From positions 1 to 14,973 of the forward strand of contig CAZROT010000023.1 of NCBI GenBank assembly GCA_964601895.1: a stretch of 14,973 nucleotides of DNA, read 5' to 3'. The notes beneath the pieces are model-generated. The model did no database searches. It worked only from the letters and a program-made list of their open reading frames with translations, and was not told where the DNA came from. Below are positions 1 through 9,060 of this stretch, one piece after another. Made by a program: the position numbers and the translations under genes. The DNA comes from CAZROT01 sp964601895. Lineage in GTDB: Bacteria; Pseudomonadota; Gammaproteobacteria; Enterobacterales; Enterobacteriaceae. Numbering within the stretch: the first letter of the stretch is position 1; each line of letters opens with the position of its first letter.

Positions 1-215
1 TCTGATTAGTTCAGAGAGTTTTTTATTATATTACGGGTAATTTAGTCTAACTGGGCATTGTTGCGTCATCATCCGTAACCGAATTCTTTTTTACTTCCTG
101 CTGTTTCTTTACCATACGATAGAATAATATATAAAAATATACCTCTAATTACTTAAGATCATTAGAATTTCTAGTCTAAGCGAGTAAGTTTTGTTTTTAT
201 CACTTTTTTCCACTA

Positions 216-434
216 ATGAATAACCCAAAAGGAAAGTCTGTGGGACAAGTTATTGCTGAGCTTGTTCAGATAATTATGGAAATAGAAATGGAACATGATA
301 AAGATTGAATAGACTACACTCCTTACCTAAAAAAAGAAGCTCTTGATAGACTTGGTCTCAAAAGAACTCCTCTCTCTGTTGCAGTAAAGCATAACAAAAA
401 AATGGAAGAACAATTACGTAAACAGGATCTTTAG
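216..434 (+). CDS. Small unrecognised protein (72 aa)
   Basis: The frame is open from ATG at 216 to TAG at 432, with one internal TGA read as Gly at residue 31. The 72-residue product is hydrophilic and mostly helical in appearance, with an acidic middle (MEIEMEHDKD) and a basic C-terminal half (LKKEALDRLGLKRT, KKMEEQLRKQ). I see no signal peptide, membrane segment or metal motif and do not recognise a family. It runs toward the HEPN-like gene at 452-1264, their stop codons lying 17 bases apart, so it is the only plus-strand gene left of 10.9 kb. It may belong to the flank of the defence island rather than to the island itself. Confidence 0.6.
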
Positions 435-451
435 ATTTATAATAATATCAC

Positions 452-1264
452 TTATACACTCTTATTATATTTCGTTACAACAAGTCTAGACGCATGTCTT
501 TCTACAACACTTTTTACGGCACTCATTTTAGATTTAAAAACTTCTTTATTTTCCAGTGATGCGTGTGTCCATTCAGACAATAATATCTTTACAACACCAC
601 CAACCCAAGCAAACCATTCCTCAGGAGTAAATCAAAATCAAATAACTCAACTTTGTTTTATCATAGCCTCTATATCATCTCTGTTTTTCTCTCAACCATT
701 TTCAAGTAACATTAAATCATTTGTCACGGAAAAAAAATGAGTTAATGTATTTCTCAAATCTCTTATCATTCCCCAAGAAATTTGAGAAAGCCTCTCCTTG
801 TTAGCACAATAAAATTCGTTATCATCAGTCAATAAATACTTTTTACTCAATTTCTCCCATCAATACCTAGTTAGTTTAATGATTTCTTTTTCATCGGTGA
901 TTTGATTTTCATATACAGTAATAAAAGAGAAAATAGTTTCTAAAAAAGCAAATATTGCTATCATTACTATACGAATATTTTGACTTATATTGAAGTCATC
1001 AAAAATACTCAAAGTATCTTTAGTACTCTTGAAATCATAGTGTATGTTATTTTCTTGTAATAACTTTAAAACTCATACAATGTCTTCAGTGAGTTTTAAA
1101 AGTTTTATACGCATTTCTTCTAGTTTACTTTTAACATGTAACTGAGCAGAGATTTCATTTTCTATATTTGATATAAAAAGAAAAATTTCTTCTAGTTCTG
1201 GTGATATATATAAAGTATTATTTTTAAGTACTGCGTGCATTCCCTCATTTAAAATATAAAACAC
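452..1264 (-). CDS. HEPN-like protein with RNxxxH motif (270 aa)
   Basis: With TGA read as Gly this is one frame from GTG at 1264 to TAA at 452. An in-frame ATG at residue 9 is the alternative start; an in-frame TAG lies just upstream. The N-terminal half is helical with a hydrophobic stretch around residues 98-117. Around residues 164-177 it reads WGMIRDLRNTLTHF, a good match to the R-N-x3-H motif (R171, N172, H176) of HEPN ribonucleases, which cleave RNA in many abortive-infection and toxin systems. The C-terminal part has WVGGVVKILLSEW. The motif is seen; nuclease activity and a defence role are inferred from the family and neighbours. It lies 11 bases downstream of repeat R1 and is the last gene of the minus-strand array. 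Confidence 0.72.
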
Positions 1265-1275
1265 TCTAAGCTTGA

Positions 1276-1352
1276 TTTTTCTCTGCTATAGAAAGCCATT
1301 TTCTGTATGTTGTTTATGTCATTTTTGATTTATTTTGGAATTCAAAATATAT
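1276..1352 (-). repeat. Boundary repeat R1 (extended copy)
   Basis: The minus strand carries GAAAATGGC then TTTCTATAGCAGAGAAAAA (core 1276-1304), a variant of the core seen at five other module boundaries. Similarity to R4 and R5 continues upstream through the stretch around 1317-1334 (minus strand AAATCAAAAATGACATAA). It lies between the stop of the HEPN gene at 1356 and the start of the HEPN gene at 1264. Confidence 0.75.
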
Positions 1353-1355
1353 TTA

Positions 1356-2006
1356 TTATATTGAGTCTCTATATAAAATGTCATCTCGCAACTCAATAGA
1401 ACGATGAATAAATTTTATTAAAGATTTAATCTTTAAAATATACTTTTTAATATCATAACGAGTAATTTGAACATATTCTATAGTAACTCAATCCTCTCAA
1501 AAAGATGATTTAGAAGTTCTTATTTGACCATATCTATCTTGTTCATGTCGAAATCAATGAGCAACTTTATTTCTAAACTCACCAACTTCTTGAAGAAGTG
1601 TATATATTTTTTTAAGTTTTAACTTCAATTTATCAATCTTTTCTATTTTCTTAAGATGCTTTTTCTGTTTCTTTATATCTTCATAACATCATCATGTCAT
1701 CACAGAAATTCATCTCAGATAGTATTTATATCGAATATTATACTTCTGAGCGTATGACATTGATCATAGTATCATCATTCATGTTTCATGAGAACCATCA
1801 TAAAATATTTCTATAAAAGCCTCTTCAATTGATGATTCTAACTCATTAAAAGTAACAATTACAGTTCATATCTGCATAGGACTAACTTTTTTATGTTTAG
1901 TAAATTTTATAGTTTGATCATTGGGTAAGTACATTTCATCTCTAAACTGTCACATAATCATCTTTTGTTTTTGCATAGTTAACATTAACAATAAAATATT
2001 TTGCAT
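1356..2006 (-). CDS. HEPN-like protein with RNKVAH motif (216 aa)
   Basis: The frame runs from ATG at 2006 (alternative ATG at 1976, giving 206 aa) to TAA at 1356 with ten or so TGA-Gly codons. A GAAGAAA stretch about nine bases before the 2006 ATG is a possible ribosome site. After a variable N-terminal region comes a lysine-rich, coiled-coil-like helix (residues about 109-136), then VGEFRNKVAHG, where R145, N146 and H150 match the R-N-x3-H signature of HEPN RNases. A basic helical C-terminus follows. HEPN proteins of this type often act as RNA-cleaving abortive-infection effectors; that role here is inferred. It follows the tiny membrane protein at 2114-2287 within the same R2-R1 module. 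A TAA-TAA pair ends it, and the frame beyond reads like an orphan gene 3' end. Confidence 0.75.
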
Positions 2007-2113
2007 TCATTATTTCTTCGGACGGTAAGACACTTTTTCAACCATAAACTCTCACTTATTCGTCAATACACTATTAAACTTAATAACCTATATCAATTAA
2101 TCAATATAATGCT

Positions 2114-2287
2114 TTATCACCAAAATCCTCTAATAAAAAAATAAATCATCATAAACCAAATAACAAAAGCTGATTCTCAATCAATACTAGCTCAATCTAA
2201 CCATCACCATACTATAAAACACAATAAACCAATAGCAATTAATAACCATAATACTTTTTCACCATTAGAATCTCTTTTTGTATACAT
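2114..2287 (-). CDS. Tiny two-helix membrane protein (57 aa)
   Basis: ATG at 2287 to TAA at 2114, with internal TGA codons read as Gly. After a charged N-terminus (MYTKRDSNGEK) two hydrophobic stretches follow at residues about 12-28 (VLWLLIAIGLLCFIVW) and 41-53 (FVIWFMMIYFFIR), separated by a short polar loop. This is the profile of a small bitopic or hairpin inner-membrane protein. No family recognised. It is the first gene after repeat R2 and precedes the RNKVAH HEPN gene by about 107 bases, so the two may form a module (for example a membrane partner or immunity protein with an RNase), but that pairing is conjecture. Confidence 0.55.
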
Positions 2288-2323
2288 ATTCTATATAAAT
2301 AGATAAAATATTCATTTTAAAGA

Positions 2324-2352
2324 TTTTTCTCTACTACAGTAAGCCATTTTCT
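2324..2352 (-). repeat. Boundary repeat R2 (core)
   Basis: The minus strand contains AGAAAATGGC followed by TTACTGTAGTAGAGAAAAA, the form closest to the consensus of the six copies. It sits 17 bases after the stop of the gene ending at 2370 and 36 bases before the ATG at 2287. Confidence 0.8.
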
Positions 2353-2369
2353 TGATGTGTTAATAGGCA

Positions 2370-3789
2370 TTAATGATGCTTTCTTCCATGAATATAGGTA
2401 GTTCAAACATATCACACTTTTGGTGTTATGTAAAATATAGGATTGTCTGTAAAAGAGAAATCCATAACCCATTCGTATGCTCATTTGAAGTCATCTTCAG
2501 CCCTAAAATCTGCTATTTTTTTATGTATTTCTCCTACTATGTCTTCTTCGTCTGCAATTTTATCGTTTACGGCAACACCAATAAAATATATTCGCATTCA
2601 ATTTTTTTGCAGACTTACAATGTAAACTGGTATATCTCAAATGAATTTAATATTAGAAAAATACAGTATTTCATCTTCTAAAAAAGGAGAAATTCCTCAA
2701 TCTTTCTTCATAACTTTCCAAGATTTACCATCCATGTAAGGAATTGGTATCATTTTTTTTCCATCAGGGTCTTGTCTAAAAAAGTTTTTATAAAAGTATG
2801 TAATAATTCTTTGATATTTTTTATATGATTCTACAAAACCTCTTAAGTATCACTCTTTTTCTTTCTGGTCGTTAAAATCTATAAACATTAATCATATATA
2901 GAAATAATGCATATGCTTTAGAATATCTGTTTTGAATTTAAAAAAGAATGTCTTTGCTGAAAATTCTCAAATTAGTCTATGTTNNNNNNNNNNNNNNNNN
3001 NNNNNNNNNNNNNNNNNNNNNNNNNNNNNNNNNNNNNNNNNNNNNNNNNNNNNNNNNNNNNNNNNNNNNNNNNNNNNNNNNNNTATCCACTTCTTGTTCA
3101 GTTTGTTGTTCCTTCTCGGATTCGTAGGAAAGAAATAGCTTAAAAACAGTCATATAGATATAACGCATATACTTTAGAATATCTGTTTTAAATTTAAAAA
3201 AGAATGTCTTTGCTGAAAATTCTCAAATTAGTTTTTGTTTATCCACTTCTTGTTCAGTTTGTTGTTCCTTCTCGGATTCGTAGGAAAGAAATAGGTCAAA
3301 AACAGTCATCATGTCTCCGATTGTATCTGTCGCATTAAAAAGTTCATGATCTGTAACTCAACATAGCAAATTCATATTAAAACTGCTTGGTCCAAGACCA
3401 TTCCTAACTCAACTCATGGTGAATATATATCCTTCTTCTTGGAGACTTCTTAAGAATGCATGAGGAAACAAATGAGAACCAATAGGTTTTTCCTGACATC
3501 AAGGACATATACATTTATCAAATAAACCAAGTCATTCTAGCTGTTTATAGAGTCAATTTACTACTTTGTTAAAGTACTCTTCTTGTTCAACTCACTCTTT
3601 GAGTTCAACAATAGTCATCGCTTTAGCTGTTTGAGCATAAAGTCTAGGATTTGAGTACCAGTGTAAACTTTCATCTAATGGCTGGTCGCAACAATCAATA
3701 AACATTAATCAACTCCCACAAATACAGTATTCAATTTTGCAATGTGTTGATACAAAATCTTTAATCTCACTTATTTTATGCTCACACAT
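2370..3789 (-). CDS. Unrecognised protein with zinc-knuckle motif and in-frame tandem repeat, crossing an assembly gap
   Basis: ATG at 3789, TAA at 2370. The frame is continuous once the 100 Ns at 2984-3083 are removed (1320 bases, 439 aa as assembled). The N-terminal part is cysteine-rich (C-I-C-G near residue 23, CCD near 32). Residues 93-110 read CICPGCQEKP then IGSHLFPH, a CxxC followed by S-H-x2-P-H, reminiscent of HNH-type zinc-knuckle nucleases; this is a weak resemblance. Then come two near-identical 52-residue units containing YESEKEQQTEQEVD and GEFSAKTFFFKFKTDIL, and a unique C-terminal region of about 170 residues. The segment GLMFID(C/F) occurs both near residue 26 and after the repeat, hinting at older internal duplication. 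It follows the small gene 3812-4126 by 22 bases in module R3-R2. Function unknown; a nuclease role is speculative. Confidence 0.65.
2905..3312. repeat. 156-bp direct tandem repeat inside a gene
   Basis: The plus-strand stretch from about 3084 (TATCCACTTCTTGTTCAG) recurs at 3240, a period of 156 bases. The stretch from 2909 (GCATATGCTTTAGAATATC) recurs at 3165, an offset of 256, which equals 156 plus the 100 Ns. The period is 52 codons, so copy number can vary without breaking the frame. Copies are nearly identical, differing at a handful of bases. Confidence 0.9.
2984..3083. other. 100-N scaffold gap
   Basis: Exactly 100 Ns, the usual placeholder for a gap of unknown size. It lies inside the tandem repeat. 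Joining the two sides directly restores both the 156-bp periodicity and the reading frame, so the true missing length is probably zero or a multiple of 156 bases. Confidence 0.95.
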
Positions 3790-3811
3790 CTTTAAATTTC
3801 TATAAAAACCT

Positions 3812-4126
3812 CTAGGATTTAAATCACGTAGGAGTTACTGTTATTTTTTTTATATTTGATAAACTTAGATCTGTTCGAATTCTTTCATCTTTTGCTTCAT
3901 CAATTGGATGATGACCGTTCGTTTTTCTATTCCAAATTAATTTTCTACACACCCCTGCTACTCTTTCCTGTGGTGTTTTTTGAGTGTTCTTGCTTTGAAC
4001 TAAATGATTCTTTATTGCTGAAATTTGATATCCATCCTTTAGAATAACCACAACATCATACGTTTTTACGTTATTTCGATTTGTGGTTTTGTTGATAGCA
4101 TCAAGAATAAGTTCATTTTTACTCAT
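3812..4126 (-). CDS. Unrecognised small protein (104 aa)
   Basis: ATG at 4126 to TAG at 3812; a single TGA near the end (3824) is read as Gly and adds four residues. The product begins MSKNELILDAINKTT, then a beta-like stretch VKTYDVVVILKDGYQ and a basic, polar middle (QSKNTQKTPQERVAGVCRKLIWNRK) ending in IKKITVTPTG. There is no membrane segment. No family recognised. It is the first gene of the module after repeat R3, about 100 bases downstream of the repeat core, and is followed after 22 bases by the larger zinc-knuckle gene. The tight spacing suggests co-transcription and possibly partner proteins. Confidence 0.6.
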
Positions 4127-4227
4127 TTTATAGTTTTAAAAATAAAAGTTAAAAATGATAATAATCTCTTAAAAACAAAATACAAGTGTACCTTTTACTA
4201 CTCAAGACAAAAAATTGCTCAGACAAC

Positions 4228-4257
4228 TTTTTATTGCACTACAGTAAGCCATTATCT
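4228..4257 (-). repeat. Boundary repeat R3 (core, diverged 3' side)
   Basis: The minus strand reads GATAATGGCTTACTGTAGTG followed by CAATAAAAA; the GGCTTACTGTAGT core is exact but the AGAG segment is changed and one base longer. It overlaps the 3' end of a short orphan open frame (4239-4370) and lies 101 bases before the ATG at 4126. Confidence 0.7.
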
Positions 4258-4370
4258 CCACAAAAAAATGTATATATTAGTCAATCCTCCATGCCACGAC
4301 CATACAGATGCAACTCTACAAACTCCTCACCAAATTCTTCATTTATTAGCTTAAAGATACTTTGTATTTT
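4239..4370 (-). pseudogene. Orphan coding-like fragment ending in repeat R3
   Basis: A frame of 43 codons with no plausible ATG at its head (in-frame TAA just upstream) reads like protein: IFKLINEEFGEEFVELHLYG, one TGA-Gly, and ends ...FFCGDNGLL then TAG inside the repeat core. It starts eight bases after the stop of the OLD-family gene. I read it as the 3' remnant of a lost gene left at the module boundary. It could also be a chance frame in AT-rich DNA. Confidence 0.3.
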
Positions 4371-4377
4371 TTATAAT

Positions 4378-6225
4378 CTATATCCAGCAATATAGTTCTA
4401 TTAAATCTTCTGATATATTATCTTTGTTCAAGGTTGTAACTAGTAGGTGATTAAAGCGTGATTTACTCATATAATTATCAGATTGTTTTTTTTTATGACC
4501 TTTTATCTGTTTATCATCTTTTAAAATAATTTCTACAATCTCATTTTTAGATAACATGCTTAATTGAGTAGTATCTTTTAACAAAACCTCATTTACAGTT
4601 TCTTTTACTTGCTCCTCAGAAAATAGGTATTCCATACATTCATTACTATTACCTGCAATAAAAATAGAATCTTGCATAAGTCAGTATTTAATATACCAAC
4701 CTTTAATTCTATCTTCAGGAGCATTGTCTCAGTCAATAACTATTCTTATATTCTTTTTGACGAAGCCAGCATAAGTTCAAGCAGACTCTAAAATTTGATC
4801 CATTACTGACTCATATCTATCTGCTATATCTGGTATTTGAGTTCGTCATTCACAGTCTAGTATTTGAATCTTAGGACGTTTATCAAACATCTTTAATAGT
4901 TCAATTATTAATTTTTTGTCATGTTTCCCTTCAACTAACAATATACTTTCAGGTATATATAGATCATTCAAACTGTTTCATAATAGGCGGAATTGAACAT
5001 CTGCTAGTTCAATTTCATTACATTTTATAATACTAGGTTTATCACTACCCTCATCCTGTTCGACTTTTCGATTATTAGATGGTTTTGTTTTGTGCAAAAA
5101 AAGATGTGAATGTGTAGAAACAATAGTCATAAAAACATTATCAGGCATTGATAAGAAATCAAAACATTTTTTCTGCAATATGGGTTCAAGATGCAATTCA
5201 GGTTCGTCAATAAGAAATAGCAATCTATCCTTAGACTCATTGGCAAAAGAAATAAGAAATGATAAAGCTATTATCATTGATACTCCTGAGCCTGTAGCAG
5301 TAACTGGAATTGCTTTTTCGTTAATTTCAATTCCATACAGACCTTTACTGTGTGGTCTTAGTAAATCAATAAAATGGAAATCAAGGTTTGAAGTATCTAG
5401 TATTCAGAGTTGGTTTGCAATATTTTGAACATTCTTCAGAATTGTACGACAATGAGTATCTCTATGTGTTCTAAGTATTGATGTAATTCCTTCTTTCATT
5501 GCATGTAAATCTGATAACTGACTTTCATTACCTTCTTTTCTTATTTCTTTCTGACTTCTCCAATCCAATTCATCAACGAAGTCTCTGATAGCAGTATTAT
5601 ATTGATATAACAATTCTCTATCTCTTTCAGTGTCGAAATAGAACACCTTAGGGAAATTAATTTTTTCAAGTGTATGGAGTGAAAACTCAGCAAGACTTAC
5701 ATCAATATCGTTTTGATTAGAGGCATACGTAAAAGAATAAATCTTAGATTCTTCATCAAAACTTATACTTCATACGGGAGTTATCTTTCACAGACTAAAT
5801 ATTTCTTTAAATCTAGAAAGATTTGATGATGAAACCTTAAAAGATGTATCAATAACTGGATAGCTTTTTATTTCAAACTTTGATGAAAAAAAATTTCACA
5901 TTTCTTTTCTTTCCCTCCTCTTAATTTGTTTTCTATATTTTTTACAAGGAACAGCTTTTTGTCAACTAATACTCTCGATTAATAAAAAATAATAATCATA
6001 GAACTCAACTTCAAAGTATATTGGTCTGTCATCATAGAAATCTGTATCTTGGACACTATTAAACTTTGAATTATTATCTGATAACAGTAAATTTAACGCT
6101 TCTAGTATGGTTGTTTTTCATACTCAATTTCTTCAGGTAATAGCAATATACTGTTCATCTCAAGAAAAGTTTATCTTGAGATATTCGTATTTTCTAAAAT
6201 TTCGTATAGTTAACGTTTTGAGCAT
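4378..6225 (-). CDS. OLD-family ATP-dependent endonuclease (AAA ATPase + TOPRIM), 615 aa
   Basis: One frame from ATG at 6225 to TAG at 4378 with TGA as Gly. The N-terminus is MLKTLTIRNFRKYEYL, typical of SMC/OLD-like ATPases. Walker A is GRNGVGKTT at residues 31-39; all three of its glycines are TGA codons. TGSGVS at 311-316 is the ABC-type signature region. Walker B is LLFLIDE (335-341), followed by PELHLEP, and STHSH at 370-374 supplies the H-loop. The C-terminal TOPRIM domain has LLVEGKHD (catalytic Glu 432) and VIDGDN (Asp 498, Asp 500). OLD proteins are ATP-regulated nucleases, and several protect bacteria against phage. No UvrD-like helicase lies beside it, so this is a stand-alone (class 1-like) arrangement rather than Gabija. 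It occupies its own module between repeats R4 and R3. Confidence 0.93.
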
Positions 6226-6260
6226 TTATCACTACAAACAATAAAACATCTGAAATCAAA

Positions 6261-6344
6261 ACATTCTCTACTAAAGTAAGCCGTTTGTATGCATTATTTT
6301 ATGTTATTTTTGGCTTATGATCTTTAAATACTTTATCTAGGCAA
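6261..6344 (-). repeat. Boundary repeat R4 (extended copy)
   Basis: The minus-strand core is AAACGGCTTACTTTAGTAGAG (6261-6288 region). Upstream, similarity with R5 runs on through TATTTAAAGATC and CCAAAAATAACATAA to about 6344. In R5 that stretch is the 3' end of a gene; here it lies outside any intact gene. It ends 35 bases before the OLD-family ATG. Confidence 0.78.
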
Positions 6345-6395
6345 TATATCACAAGTAATAGATAATTTCATGATTTTTAATATCTTAAAATTGAT

Positions 6396-7802
6396 CTATA
6401 AACTATTTATAGAATTATTACATTTAGTCATTATTTTCTCCCTCAAGACACTAAAAAGTTCATCTCATAGTCATAATCTATTAATAATCAATATATCCAT
6501 TGCATAACTCATAAGAAAATTCATTTTATGTACCTTGTTTAGATCTTCTAAAAATTTCGCTCTTTTTTCTCATCAATATCAGTGCGATAACACATTCCTT
6601 AAATCCACTAAATCATTTTTAATATCAATTCAATCTATCTTTCGCTCATAATTTATTTCTTCACCAATTACTTTTAATTTATTAGCTAAGGGAACATCAT
6701 TGAATTTAAAGTGCAATAATTCTACAAAATCTAGCTCTGACTTTTTTTCTTGTATGAATAAATCATACTGTTTTTTCTTTTGTTCGTATTCTTCTTTCGT
6801 ATATGGGGCATCATAAAATTCAAGATAGATTCATTCTATTGCTTGTATATAATTTAGGAAAACAACTTCAATATACATATTTTCATCATAACATAATGAA
6901 AAATATGTTTCTATTATATGATTCATTCTTTCATAGTTTTTTAACCATTTTTCTAAAATACTATGAAAGTCATTCTCTATATCTTTAAATAATAACAAAT
7001 AATGTTGATTATCAACCTTCTTAGTATTTCATTCTAATTTAATTGATTTATCCCTTAACTGAGGTATATGAAGCACACTGTATCATACTTCATGTGACAT
7101 AAAAAATGAGAAAAAACGCAAAGTTTTATTTAATATTCAAATTCTATCATCGAATGATAAGTGATTCTTGAAGTTGAATTCTAAATTAAAACTGGCATAG
7201 CACTTTACTTCTTCAAAATCTCTATAGTATCAACTATCATTTAAGTCAGTTGAATAGTTTGAACTTTGAGTTTTAAATCATGTCCTATTATTAAATGATA
7301 GATCAAAGTCACTATAAGATCATAGATCTATTTTTTTGCTTTCTAGCGGTATTTCTAGCTTTTTGCTTTTTGCTTCTACATTTTTTTCTACACATGTAAA
7401 TCATATTGTATCTCAAAATCGTTTATTAAGATGAGGAATCTCCACTTTAATAATTGAATCTTGAGGTAAGTCAAAATTATCTATATAACCATCAAAAAAA
7501 ACTTTACGAACATTATATTTTTCGTTACATAATCATGATGACACAGTTGATCAGATCATTATAGATCTATATAAAGTTATCTTTAAGGTGCTGTCAACAA
7601 GTCAGTATATAGGTCAAACATAAGAACAAGAGTTGTTTTCGGTAAATTCTTTTAAACTTTTTAAGAAATCATCTGAAAGACTTCATAAAATGAATAATTC
7701 TGAATTATCTCATTGATACTCTAAATGACCATAGATTCATTTTCATTGTAATATATCATCTTTATTTAAAGACCGTATTCATACATACTTTCTTTTTTCC
7801 AT
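6396..7802 (-). CDS. ApeA-like HEPN protein, putative anti-phage (468 aa)
   Basis: ATG at 7802 to TAG at 6396, with about 24 TGA-Gly codons. The N-terminus has a beta-rich pattern (QGKGIYGHLEYQGDNSELF then ILGSLS) like the N-terminal domain of ApeA proteins, where a G-x-L-x-Y strand precedes a glycine-ended strand. The C-terminal half is helical and ends in a HEPN motif: DLVDLRNVLSHGYGGEK, with R402, N403 and H407 forming R-N-x3-H. The total length fits ApeA-type single-gene defence proteins, which are thought to trigger RNA cleavage on infection. The HEPN motif is clear; the ApeA assignment rests on overall layout and is moderate. It is alone in its module between R5 and R4; the start lies 103 bases after the R5 core. 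Confidence 0.72.
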
Positions 7803-7905
7803 GCATCAATCATTCAAGTTAAAATTTTATTTCTTTGAGTAGATATGAATAAGTAATGATTTATAATGAGTTTTCCATGAATAAACTAAAACCTCTTACA
7901 CTCAA

Positions 7906-7980
7906 TTTTTTATACTACAGTAAGCGATTTTTGCGAATCATCTTATGTTATTTTTGATTCAAGATCTTTAAATATCTTAT
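7906..7980 (-). repeat. Boundary repeat R5 (extended copy)
   Basis: The minus-strand core is AATCGCTTACTGTAGTATAA (7906-7933). The extended part overlaps the last codons of the gene ending at 7943 (GATAAGATATTTAAAGATC then TCAAAAATAACATAA) and closely matches R4. Confidence 0.75.
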
Positions 7981-8377
7981 CTGGATCATATATTTCTAGT
8001 CATATGTTAGCTTCTTTTAAGACAGGGATAATTTTTTTCACCAAAGCTTTTGATCCCTCTGTAGTAGGTCGGATTAATACTGCATCTAAACTCTCTTTGT
8101 TTATAAGAGTATATAATAACTTTTCCCCATATCATTTTCCTTCTGGTACAGACTGCATATATGTGATATTAAGTAATCTCTTTCATTCTCGCTTAGAATA
8201 GTGCTTAATGACTTCTCCTGCAATAATGGATTTTGGTCGTCGTCTATGCCCGTATATATAAACTTGCTCATTTGTATATAAGTTACTATCACTATTCTGT
8301 TTAGAATACCAGTAATTAACTCGTCGTGGCAAAGACACTCTACTAACTTTATCATACTCACTGTATCATGATATCAT
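7943..8377 (-). CDS. Possible GNAT-type acetyltransferase (144 aa)
   Basis: ATG at 8377 to TAA at 7943. An in-frame TAA at 8408 limits the start. Residues about 33-46 are basic (QVYIYGHRRRPKSI) and are followed by PEGKGYGEKLLYTLI. The G80-K-G82-Y-G84 stretch leading into a helix matches the acetyl-CoA-binding Q/R-x-x-G-x-G/A motif of GNAT enzymes in spacing, though the canonical first residue is not Q or R. Two of these three glycines are TGA codons. The C-terminus ends EIYDPDKIFKDLESKIT, whose DNA is part of extended repeat R5. It follows the PD-(D/E)XK-like gene by about 54 bases and may be its partner, or the C-terminal half of a once longer protein. The family call is tentative. Confidence 0.5.
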
Positions 8378-8431
8378 AGTTTGCGATATATGAAAAATAA
8401 AATGCATTAATGTTTAAACACATGAATTCCT

Positions 8432-9049
8432 TACATCTCTAAATAAATTGATAACTCAATACTCAAATCCTTCAATCAAAGGATTAAATACAACAATGTC
8501 AGTAAAATACTTACTTAAAACTGGACTTTCTACAATTTTTTTTATGTTATGATAATTTTTTGTAAGTTTAACTCTATTACTTCAATTAGTGCTTAAACTT
8601 ATAACATAAAAAGCATCATAATTTTCAGAAGTTAAAATTGATTCAAGTAATGCAGCTCACAATGGATTAATCTCAAGAAGAGTTTTTGCTTCTATTGCGA
8701 TACGTTTTTTTCAATTTATAAATAAATCTATATTCTTCTTCTTTCATATATTTGTAAGAATTTGATTTCATAAGTTCTTCTCACTTCAAACTAAACCTTC
8801 TCAGAGCATTTTCTCAAAAGAAGATCTTAATGTATTTTGGAACACATTAATTATTTTATTTCTATCTCACATATTTTTTAACAGATCATTTTCGATTCAT
8901 CCTTTTAAGTTGAGTAAAAAAGTTTTATAAAAATTATCTATGTATTGAAAGTTTTCATCATCTTTAAATAAAAATATATAGTCTTCAACGTTGTCAAACA
9001 TACTAATATATCGCCCTAAGCTATTCATGCGTGCAAAATAGTAAAACAT
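8432..9049 (-). CDS. PD-(D/E)XK-like nuclease (205 aa)
   Basis: ATG at 9049 to TAA at 8432, with TGA as Gly. The alternative ATG at residue 8 gives a slightly shorter form. Residues 106-124 read KNIDLFINGKKRIAIEAKT; Asp 108, Glu 120 and Lys 122 give the D-x(11)-E-A-K layout of PD-(D/E)XK nucleases, where D, E and K bind metal and cleave DNA. The preceding region is helical (NKIINVFQNTLRSSFEKML) and the following one shows alternating strands (YDAFYVISLST, FTDIVVFNPL), as expected of this fold. This suggests a restriction-like or Abi-type nuclease. It is the first gene after repeat R6 (11 bases after the core) and precedes the GNAT-like gene. I am less sure of the last few codons before the stop. 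Confidence 0.62.
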
Positions 9050-9060
9050 TCAATCTAACA

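Noticed and set aside
47..115. 22-residue minus-strand frame (MVKKQQEVKKNSVTDDDATM then two residues)
   Set aside because: Too short, no clear ribosome site, and composition alone is not convincing. It lies at the window edge.
2373..2681. Plus-strand frames at 2373-2681, 3856-4047, 4186-4395, 5090-5428, 6803-6988, 12701-12892 and 14044-14235
   Set aside because: Antisense shadows of recognised minus-strand genes or boundary DNA, with Cys/Phe/Ser-rich compositions typical of such shadows.
4378..6225. Gabija (GajAB)
   Set aside because: The OLD-family gene has no UvrD-like helicase next to it on either side.
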